64,000 nucleotides of DNA, taken from assembly GCA_028283655.1 (NCBI GenBank), contig JAPWKE010000003.1:434001-498000 (forward strand), written 5' to 3'. The stretch's first letter is position 1. Every line of letters begins with the position of its first letter. The notes below the pieces were generated by a model. The model saw nothing but the letters and a program-made list of their open reading frames with translations. It was not told the DNA's origin and ran no database searches. The stretch is from Acidobacteriaceae bacterium. GTDB taxonomy: Bacteria; Acidobacteriota; Terriglobia; Terriglobales; Acidobacteriaceae. A program made the translations under genes and the position numbers. This document shows positions 44,596-51,114 of this stretch, piece by piece.

Positions 44596-46607
44596 CCCAC
44601 GGGCTGCCAGAGGGTCTGCATTCGATGGAGTACAAAATCTCCGATCTGCTGCACTCGGGTGCTTCGATTACGGTCGAGGTACTCGGTGGTTTGCCGGATG
44701 TTGCGTCTGCATCAGAGAAGCTCAGCGTGTCACCACTGGCACCAGTCCTTATCTCGGCTCTCGTGGTCTATGGGCGAACACTCGCGGCAGAGGAAGCAGG
44801 CCTATATAGCAGGACCTTCGCAACTCTGATCTCGGGCGTTTCTGATGAATTTGCACTCATCGAATTGATTGACCAACTGGATAGCCATCGACCTCTTCCA
44901 GCTGATGGAGATGAGAGTAGCTTCGCCGCAATGCTCGAGAAAGCGCAGGATGCCAGTCTCCCCGGTATCGCGCGAAGCACTGCCATCGAAGCGTGCTTGC
45001 GATGGGCTCTGAATAACCGTCGATGGCAGTTGCGTCTTCTGGATGTCTTGCTCGGTTTGTCGATGTCTGACGATGTCGAGTTTTTGCGGCACGCTGCGAA
45101 GATATGCGGCGTCGCCTACGCCCACTTCCAAGAGAATGCACTTCTCGAAAGCCTTCGTAACCTGGTTGCGATCGAAGGCTGCGTCGCGGACGCAGCCTTC
45201 GAGCTCGGACTAGCGGAATTGCTGAAAGGTATTGATGCTGGCCTCCGCCAAGAGGCTCAGCCATTGCTAAGAAGCGCGAAGATCTGGTTCGAGAGATCGG
45301 CAGGGGCTGCGGAAGTCAACCCCGAAGCGCATCTGTATTGTGACTGCCTTAGACTCCTTGACGCCTTTGAGGCCGATGACCGGCGGAGTATTTCTGTAAT
45401 CACAAGCCGGATATCTCAAAGCATCTTCGAGCTGAACGCGTGGCTGGAAACATCTGTTTCCCCGTCTTGGCTCGGGGCCCGAAGGTTGGAGGCTGCCTCC
45501 TGGAATCAACTCGCTCTATCCCTAGAAGGGCTTGTGGCACACCTAGATGAGGCTAGCTGGTGGGAACCCGCATCTGTGATCGAGCGCTATGTTCTTGCTG
45601 TCTATTCTGCGAGCAGGAGCATCCTACGTCGCTCAGATAGTGGAGTCCTCAAGGAAATTCTTCGCCCAAGAATTGTGGCCACCATTGCGAGCCAGCACGG
45701 CCAAGCGTTCTTGATTAAGACATGGCTGCGTATGAACGGCGAGCATGAGTGGGCCGATGCGGCAAAAGACCTTTTGTCTGCTGTCGATCACTACCTCAGT
45801 CACCAAGAGCACAGCCTACACCCTTCTGAAGCGGCGACAGTTCGGACCCCAATCGTCGCTTTGATCCACGAGTCCGAGCTCCCCGACCAAATCAAACAGA
45901 CGCTCTCGCACGTGCTGAAGAACGCGATGTCTCTTCAACTAGAGAATCTGACGGGTGCCGAGATGCAACTCATCACCAACGTTCATGAGATTGTGAAGCT
46001 CCATCCCGACTACATCGACAATGCTCATGCACGACGGCTATTCGACTGCCTACTGCTCTGGGTGATTCGTTTTCTTTATACGCGCTTGGAGGTGATGCAG
46101 GCAGACGACGCAACGGTCAGCTACCTATTCCAGCAGGCAGACGGAATAGCGGTGAAAGAGGAACGCCTACAAGAAGACTTCTATCGCTGGCTTTCAGCCA
46201 ACGCACCTGGATCAGATATCGAAGCCACAAATGTGAGTGGTGGGCGCGCCGATGTTAGGTTGCGCTCCGGCAATGAGAGGATCGTCGTGGAAGTGAAGCG
46301 AGAACTTGACGATTCGAGTTTCGACTCTCTTGCCGCTTCCTATCAGGCGCAGACGACGGACTATCAGAACGTGAGTGTCCGTCTTGGATTTCTACTGGTC
46401 TTGGATCTAACCGGTGACAATACGGCCGGGACCCCGCATATAACGAACCTCTTGCAGGTGCGTACCGTGCGTCGCCCGAATGAAGACGTTTCGCGCATCG
46501 TGGTCATCACTAAAGTTCCGGGGAATCGCTTGAGGCCTAGCGACCTCACGAAAGCGGCGAAGAGGAATCGCACGCGGAAGGTGCCCGTGCGAACGACTCG
46601 GAAATGA
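44589..46607 (+). CDS. Large helical protein with C-terminal PD-(D/E)XK nuclease domain
   Basis: 672 residues; ATG 44589 lies inside the ATPase gene (7-base overlap). An in-frame ATG at 44625 is an alternative start. Residues 1 to about 510 are mostly helical with no named domain, possibly a TPR/HEAT-like sensor or scaffold. Residues about 521-645 look like a restriction-endonuclease fold: ERLQEDFYRW (Glu), SGGRADVRLRSGN (Asp 555), IVVEVKREL (Glu 568, Lys 570) and SYQAQTTDY (Gln 587 and Tyr). This is the order of the PD-(D/E)XK active site. The tail is basic (KAAKRNRTRKVPVRTTRK), suited to DNA binding. As third gene of the coupled unit it is the likely effector that cuts nucleic acid when triggered by the ATPase. 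Confidence 0.72.
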   Translation: MVTHGLPEGLHSMEYKISDLLHSGASITVEVLGGLPDVASASEKLSVSPLAPVLISALVVYGRTLAAEEAGLYSRTFATLISGVSDEFALIELIDQLDSHRPLPADGDESSFAAMLEKAQDASLPGIARSTAIEACLRWALNNRRWQLRLLDVLLGLSMSDDVEFLRHAAKICGVAYAHFQENALLESLRNLVAIEGCVADAAFELGLAELLKGIDAGLRQEAQPLLRSAKIWFERSAGAAEVNPEAHLYCDCLRLLDAFEADDRRSISVITSRISQSIFELNAWLETSVSPSWLGARRLEAASWNQLALSLEGLVAHLDEASWWEPASVIERYVLAVYSASRSILRRSDSGVLKEILRPRIVATIASQHGQAFLIKTWLRMNGEHEWADAAKDLLSAVDHYLSHQEHSLHPSEAATVRTPIVALIHESELPDQIKQTLSHVLKNAMSLQLENLTGAEMQLITNVHEIVKLHPDYIDNAHARRLFDCLLLWVIRFLYTRLEVMQADDATVSYLFQQADGIAVKEERLQEDFYRWLSANAPGSDIEATNVSGGRADVRLRSGNERIVVEVKRELDDSSFDSLAASYQAQTTDYQNVSVRLGFLLVLDLTGDNTAGTPHITNLLQVRTVRRPNEDVSRIVVITKVPGNRLRPSDLTKAAKRNRTRKVPVRTTRK

Positions 46608-46794
46608 ACTGTTGAGAGATGTTGCGAAGAGCCAGTTCACTATCAGAGAGACGCTCGTTGATGTCGGGCTGCAAGTGAGGGAAAAACGCGACGCTTAGTG
46701 AGGCCAAGACATCTTGGCTAAAGACGTCTGAGAGCGCTAAGAAAGCCATCCAATCGCACCGGATTGCAGAGAAATGCACAGCTTTTTTCTGAAA

Positions 46795-46816
46795 AGTATC
46801 ACCAAAGTATCACCAA
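46795..46816. repeat. 11-bp tandem direct repeat near tRNA 3' end
   Basis: AGTATCACCAA is present twice without spacer (46795-46805, 46806-46816), about 70 bases outside the tRNA 3' end. Short direct repeats here may be recombinase arm sites or a relic of integration. Confidence 0.5.
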
Positions 46817-46818
46817 GC

Positions 46819-46854
46819 CGAAAATGCCCTCAGCGCGCGCTGAGGGCATTTTCG
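46819..46854. terminator. 36-bp perfect palindrome, bidirectional terminator
   Basis: CGAAAATGCCCTCAGCGC is followed directly by its exact reverse complement. On both strands the stem is preceded by an A-run and followed by T-bases, so it can terminate the nuclease transcript and the oncoming tRNA transcript. Confidence 0.8.
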
Positions 46855-46881
46855 TAAATCATTGATTTTGCTCTGGATATG

Positions 46882-46958
46882 TGGTGGCCCGGGCAGGAGT
46901 CCAACCTGCGACCTTCGCGTTAGGAGTGCGCTGCTCTATGCAACTGAGCTACCGGGCC
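46882..46958 (-). tRNA. tRNA-Arg (anticodon CCU), with encoded CCA and swapped 19:56 bases
   Basis: On the minus strand a full cloverleaf is seen: acceptor GGCCCGG/CCGGGCC with discriminator A and encoded CCA, D-stem GCTC/GAGC, anticodon loop CTCCTAA (anticodon CCT, reads AGG), and T-stem GCAGG/CCTGC. Odd points: the anticodon stem GCGCA/CGCGA has mismatches at both ends (G27-A43 and A31-C39). The D-loop has G18-C19 in place of G18-G19, and the T-loop is TTGGACT, with G at 56 in place of C. The last two changes keep a C19-G56 pair. It is probably functional, but a decayed copy cannot be excluded. It lies at the border between the accessory left part and the core-like right part. Confidence 0.88.
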
Positions 46959-46983
46959 ACTTGCTGCTAGTTTAGCCTATGCG

Positions 46984-47952
46984 TTACTTCAACAGGCCGG
47001 GCTTCCAGTCCATGCGTTTGCCTGTGAGGCTCTGGTAGACCATGGCCGCGAAGTCTGCAGGGGTGATGCGGTTCGAAGCCCATTCCTTGTCGAACTCCTG
47101 AGAGGGATGGCTGGCGATGATCTGTTCCAAGGTTGCGCCCTTGGCAACTTCTGCTGCGATGCGGTCGCGTACTGTCTTCAACATGTCGCGGTAGAACCGC
47201 AGGCGCGCTTTGTCTGTGACGTCGCCGTGGCCGGGGATGACCTTCGTCTGCGCGTTGCAGCGGGCGAGTACGGCGTCGATGACAGGGAAGTAGCCATCGA
47301 TGTTGCCGCCGCCGTTTACGTCGATATAGGGGAACATGCCGTTGATGAAGACGTCGCCCAGATGCACGACGTTGGCGTGCTCGAGATAGACGATGGAGTC
47401 ACCGTCTGTGTGCGCGGGGACTAGATGCTGTAACTCGATGACCTCACCGTCAAAGTACAGGTGCATGTCATGGGAGTAGGTCAGGTCTGGGATGCGGTCG
47501 GCGGGAGCGGCTGCCTGGGTACGCTGCGGATTCTTCTGCGGATTTGCGAGGCGAGCGCGGGCGTTGTCCTGCGCGATGAGAGTGGCTCCGGCGAGATGGA
47601 AGGGACCTGCTGCTCCGGAGTGATCGCCGTGGTAATGCGTGTCTATCACATACTTCACGGGCGTGACGCCCATCTCTTTCAGCTTGGCCTGGAGTACGGG
47701 GGCGACTTGCGGAAAGGATGTGTCAACGAGCAGGGTGCCGTCGGTGCCGGTGAGCACCAACGTATTGCCACCGGAGGCGTGGAGGAGGCTTACGCCGGGG
47801 GCCAAGGGGGTGACTGTCTCGGTAAGGTGCTGCCAGTCGGTAGAGAATCCGGTGGAGACTTTCCAGGGCGAAGGCTGTGGCGCCGTTTGCGCGCTGGCGA
47901 GGGCTACAGGCAGGAACAGAAGAGCGGCGTAGAGCTTCGACGCAACAGCCAC
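46984..47952 (-). CDS. Exported metallo-beta-lactamase-fold hydrolase
   Basis: 322 residues. A signal peptide (KLYAALLFLPVALASAQ) precedes the mature domain. The MBL zinc motif is complete: TDGTLLVDTSF, YVIDTHYHGDHSGAAGPFHL near residue 107 (His-x-His-x-Asp-His), LVPAHTDGDSIVYLEHANVV (third His) and VIPGHGDVTDKARLRFYRDM (final His). Homologues include class B3-like lactamases and quinoprotein-associated hydrolases; the distance between motifs suits non-lactamase members. Probably periplasmic. It is on the minus strand just 25 bases past the tRNA 5' end; upstream it is separated from the next minus gene by tandem hairpins. Antibiotic hydrolysis is possible but unproven. Confidence 0.88.
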   Translation of the reverse strand: MAVASKLYAALLFLPVALASAQTAPQPSPWKVSTGFSTDWQHLTETVTPLAPGVSLLHASGGNTLVLTGTDGTLLVDTSFPQVAPVLQAKLKEMGVTPVKYVIDTHYHGDHSGAAGPFHLAGATLIAQDNARARLANPQKNPQRTQAAAPADRIPDLTYSHDMHLYFDGEVIELQHLVPAHTDGDSIVYLEHANVVHLGDVFINGMFPYIDVNGGGNIDGYFPVIDAVLARCNAQTKVIPGHGDVTDKARLRFYRDMLKTVRDRIAAEVAKGATLEQIIASHPSQEFDKEWASNRITPADFAAMVYQSLTGKRMDWKPGLLK

Positions 47953-47992
47953 GGAGGCACCATCCTTGAAGGTTTGTCCTCACAGTACCATC

Positions 47993-48020
47993 GTTTTGCC
48001 CTGTTGCTGGAGGGCAAAAC
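47993..48020. terminator. Hairpin upstream of the MBL gene
   Basis: GTTTTGCCCT and AGGGCAAAAC form a 10-bp stem with an 8-base loop. It is the first of two tandem hairpins between the two minus-strand genes. Confidence 0.55.
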
Positions 48021-48022
48021 AA

Positions 48023-48049
48023 AACGCTCCTGATCCGATCAGGAGCGTT
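48023..48049 (-). terminator. Terminator of the hypothetical gene at 48070
   Basis: AACGCTCCTGAT and ATCAGGAGCGTT pair perfectly around CCG. Reading the minus strand the stem is followed by TTTT, as in an intrinsic terminator. Confidence 0.75.
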
Positions 48050-48069
48050 GATTGTCGATTCGAAAATGC

Positions 48070-48570
48070 TTATGCGTTGCCGCAACCATGGGTGTAAACG
48101 AGAGGCTTGGCCCACTCATCCATCGTGGCAAAGGCGACGCACATGGAGCCGCTCTTGGTGTTGATGCGCCATGTGAGGTTGCCCTGGCGATACCACTGGA
48201 AGATGCCCGAGCCGCCAAAGGCCATGCCGTTGGGAGCGTTCGTGTTCAGGGTGTCTTCGGTGGGCAGGTTGTTCGCAGGGGCGGCTGCCGGTGTAGAGAT
48301 TGGAGTCGCAATGGGGGCGGGCTGTGCTGCGGGAGCTTTCGGTGCGGAGCTGTAACCGGAGTCGCTGTAGCCGCTGCTCGACGGGCGTCCATCAAGGTTC
48401 ACCGCGCCGGAGTCCATCTTCGACTTTGCGCTGGAGGACAGGTCGCCGTCAGAGGAGGTGACTTCGCCGCTACCGAGAGCCGTCGACTGGCTGGTTGTGC
48501 GCCAGTAGTAATAGCCAATGATCACGAGCAGGACAATGACGACTAATCCGATGATCCGTTTGTTCGTCAT
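48070..48570 (-). CDS. Hypothetical membrane-anchored protein with conserved C-terminal domain
   Basis: 166 residues from ATG 48570, preceded by AGGAAGC; a longer frame adds 31 codons with no ribosome site. One N-terminal membrane helix, IGLVVIVLLVIIGYYYW, anchors the protein. A low-complexity linker rich in Ser, Ala and Pro follows (residues 28-105, including the AAAPANN type). The end is an ordered domain: GIFQWYRQGNLTWRINTKSG, ending in HGCGNA with two late cysteines (CVAFAT and GCG) that could form a disulfide. No family recognised. It is divergent from the GT2 gene at 48766 and probably sits in the periplasm. Confidence 0.65.
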   Translation of the reverse strand: MTNKRIIGLVVIVLLVIIGYYYWRTTSQSTALGSGEVTSSDGDLSSSAKSKMDSGAVNLDGRPSSSGYSDSGYSSAPKAPAAQPAPIATPISTPAAAPANNLPTEDTLNTNAPNGMAFGGSGIFQWYRQGNLTWRINTKSGSMCVAFATMDEWAKPLVYTHGCGNA

Positions 48571-48765
48571 GCTTCCTGTCCCTTTCTCGCGTGAGAGCGT
48601 TCTTGTCCGTTCGATGCAGGCTGCTTGTGCAAAACAGAATGAGCAGCGTACGCGGAGAAACACCCCAGAACATGATGTGATGAATCAGCTTCCGTTGGCG
48701 GTAAAAAGCGCCATGTGGAACCGAGGTAGGTACCCGAATGTGCGCGTGGGCGTATCATCGAAAGC

Positions 48766-49743
48766 GTGCCAAAGTACTCCATCGTCGTTCCGTTTCATAA
48801 CGAAGAAGAGAACGTTACGCGTCTCTATGACCGTGTCAAAGATGTGCTTGAGCACCTTGGCGCAAGCTTTGAGATGGTCTTTGTCGACGATGGCTCACGC
48901 GATCGTACGTATCGGCTGCTGGAAGAGATTGCTGCGGTTGATTCGCGCGTTCTACTGGTAAAACTGCGTCGAAACTTTGGGCAAACGTCGGCCCTTGCAG
49001 CGGGGTTTGACCATGCTACGGGTGAGTTTGTTCTGGCGATGGATGGCGACCTGCAGCATGACCCCAGCGAGATTCCTTTGTTCCTGGCGAAGCTGGAAGA
49101 AGGCTACGACGTTGTGAGCGGATGGCGCGCGCAGCGGCGCGACAATGCGGTGATGCGGCGCTTGCCTTCGCGTATCGCCAACTGGCTGATGGCGCGACTG
49201 TCGGGCGTGAACATTCATGACTTTGGTACGACCTTCAAGGCGTATCGCCGCGAGGTGATCCACAACATTCCGCTCTATGGCGAGATGCACCGCTTCATCC
49301 CGGCGCTGGCAAGCTGGTACGGCGCGAGCATCTGCGAAGTGCCGATCTCGAACCCTTCGCGAACGGCAGGGAAGAGCCACTACGGCATCAGCCGCACCTT
49401 CCGCGTCTTCTTTGACCTGCTGACGATTCGCTTCCTGCTGAAGTACATGACGAGGCCTTTGCATCTTTTCGGCGGCGTCGGTTCATTGGGCGTGCTTGCG
49501 GGGGGCGGTATTTCGATCTGGCTGCTGGCCGATAAGCTCATCACACGTGGTGACGCGCTGAGTGAGCATGGCCCGTGGTTCCTGATTGCTGCAGTGCTGA
49601 TTCTTGCAGGCATTCAACTTATCGGCATTGGCCTGTTGGGTGAGTTGCAGGTGCGCCACTTCTTCACGCAGTCGCAGCGTCTGCCCTATGCGGTGGACCG
49701 TGTGGTGCGGATGCGATCGAGCGAAGAAAGTATGCTCCGCTAA
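48766..49743 (+). CDS. Glycosyltransferase family 2, polyisoprenyl-phosphate type with two C-terminal helices
   Basis: 325 residues from GTG 48766. GT2 core: YSIVVPFHNEEENVTRLYDR, FEMVFVDDGSRDRTYRLLEE, and FVLAMDGDLQHDPSEIPLFL with the nucleotide-sugar DxD-type motif. The second half carries two membrane helices: SLGVLAGGGISIWLLADKLI and FLIAAVLILAGIQLIGIGLL. This is the layout of ArnC/DPM1-like enzymes that move a sugar from a nucleotide to undecaprenyl phosphate at the inner membrane. It is followed 51 bases later by a quinone oxidoreductase gene. The sugar transferred cannot be read from the sequence. Confidence 0.93.
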   Translation: MPKYSIVVPFHNEEENVTRLYDRVKDVLEHLGASFEMVFVDDGSRDRTYRLLEEIAAVDSRVLLVKLRRNFGQTSALAAGFDHATGEFVLAMDGDLQHDPSEIPLFLAKLEEGYDVVSGWRAQRRDNAVMRRLPSRIANWLMARLSGVNIHDFGTTFKAYRREVIHNIPLYGEMHRFIPALASWYGASICEVPISNPSRTAGKSHYGISRTFRVFFDLLTIRFLLKYMTRPLHLFGGVGSLGVLAGGGISIWLLADKLITRGDALSEHGPWFLIAAVLILAGIQLIGIGLLGELQVRHFFTQSQRLPYAVDRVVRMRSSEESMLR

Positions 49744-49794
49744 CTGCATCGAACGCATCCATCTGTGCAGACAGGTTAAGGAGCGAGACGCAGT

Positions 49795-50763
49795 ATGCGA
49801 GCAATTCAGATTACCCAGACAGGTGGCCCCGAGGTTCTTCAGCTTGCGGAGCTTCCGCAACCTTCACCGGCGAACGGCCAGGTGCTGGTGCGCGTGCAGG
49901 CTGCGGGCATCAACTTCATTGATGTGTATCTGCGCGAAGGGCGTTATCCGCAGCCTCTGCCTGCTGTGCCCGGTTTGGAAGGTGCAGGCGTAGTTGCAGA
50001 GGTTGGCTCCGGGGTGGACGGCTTTAAGCGGGGCGATCGCGTCGCCTGGGCTTCGGCGCGTGGGTCGTATGCAGAGTACGTGCTGGTTGCTGCGAGTGAT
50101 TTAATTCCTGTGCCTGAGGCGGTCACTCTCGATGATGCGGCTGCGGTGATGCTGCAGGGAATGACCGCGCATTATCTTGCGAACGACACGTACAAAATTC
50201 GCACGGGTGACAGCGTTCTGATTCATGCCGGAGCAGGCGGCGTGGGGCTGCTGTTGACGCAGATGGCAAAGGCCGCCGGGGCGCATGTCTTCACAACGGT
50301 TTCGACGGAGCAGAAGGCGGAGCTTTCGCGGCAGGCAGGAGCGGATCGCGTTATCAACTACGTAGTCGAGAACTTTGCGGAAGTGATTGCCCGTGAGACT
50401 GCGGGAGAAAAGCTGCCTGTGGTGTATGACTCTGTGGGGCGGACGACTTTTGAAGACTCGTTGAAGTGCCTGCAGCCGCGTGGGCTGATGGTTTTGTTCG
50501 GTGCTTCGAGTGGAGCTGTTCCACCGTTCGACCTGATTCGTCTCTCGCAGATGGGTTCGCTCTTTGTTACGCGGCCGACGATGAAGGACTACCTGCGCAC
50601 GCCAGCCGAGTTGCAGTTGCGGTCGCAGGCCATCTTCCGCGATATCGCTGCGGGGACGCTGAAGGTTCGCATCGGCCAACGTTACAAGCTGGAGGACGCG
50701 TTGCAGGCGCATCGCGATCTGGAAGCGCGTAAGACGACCGGCAAGGTACTACTCGAACTGTAA
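49795..50763 (+). CDS. qor: NADPH:quinone oxidoreductase (zeta-crystallin type)
   Basis: 322 residues of the zinc-free MDR family. It starts RAIQITQTGGPEVLQLAELP and shows AAGINFIDVYLREGRYPQPL, PGLEGAGVVAEVGSGV and the NADPH-binding motif LIHAGAGGVGLLLTQMAKA near residue 142. No structural-zinc cysteines are present, which separates it from the dehydrogenase at 19133. The family transfers one or two electrons from NADPH to quinones and handles redox stress. It ends 110 bases before the cobalamin riboswitch, so it is probably not part of that unit. Confidence 0.92.
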   Translation: MRAIQITQTGGPEVLQLAELPQPSPANGQVLVRVQAAGINFIDVYLREGRYPQPLPAVPGLEGAGVVAEVGSGVDGFKRGDRVAWASARGSYAEYVLVAASDLIPVPEAVTLDDAAAVMLQGMTAHYLANDTYKIRTGDSVLIHAGAGGVGLLLTQMAKAAGAHVFTTVSTEQKAELSRQAGADRVINYVVENFAEVIARETAGEKLPVVYDSVGRTTFEDSLKCLQPRGLMVLFGASSGAVPPFDLIRLSQMGSLFVTRPTMKDYLRTPAELQLRSQAIFRDIAAGTLKVRIGQRYKLEDALQAHRDLEARKTTGKVLLEL

Positions 50764-50873
50764 CGATTTCCGCGCAAACAAAGGCTTTTGGGCGATACAC
50801 TGGAGTCTCGCCTTTTTCTTCGCGCTGGTGTGGCTTTTTGTGGCCGAACTGCGCGTCAACTTAGTTTGTTACG

Positions 50874-51070
50874 GCAAAGGAATGTTCGGGAAGCGCGGTG
50901 AGAATCCGCCACTGCCCCGCAACTGTGATGCGCGCACCTTGCTTCTGGCAAGGTGAATCTGGCCTGAAGCTGCCACTGCTGCTCGTAATGAGCGGCGGGA
51001 AGGGAAGACTTCTGAAGCTCTACAGGGCCAGCTTTGAAATCGCGCCAGTCAGGAGACCGGTTCTGTTTGC
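50874..51070 (+). promoter_or_regulatory. Cobalamin (B12) riboswitch
   Basis: The classic elements are in order: GGTGAGAATCCGCCACTGCC with CCGCAACTG (about 50897-50925), an internal GGGAAGG-type segment near 50998-51006, and the B12 box GCCAGTCAGGAGACCGG at 51044-51060. Outer bases GCAAAGGAA (50874) can pair with TTCTGTTTGC (51061-51070) as P1. It lies 44 bases before the BtuB-like receptor gene, whose expression it should lower when cobalamin binds. Confidence 0.93.
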
Positions 51071-51114
51071 GTTTCATCCCGCCACGCTTCCGAAGGGGAA
51101 GCGGAGGAGATTGT

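Noticed and set aside
46546..46779. Minus-strand 77-codon frame next to the tRNA, considered as an integrase remnant
   Set aside because: It overlaps the nuclease gene in antisense and shows no recombinase motif (no R...HxxR...Y pattern).
50797..50818. Weak hairpin GGCGA/TCGCC followed by TTTTT after qor
   Set aside because: The 5-bp stem with a 12-base loop is too weak to list as a terminator, although the place fits.
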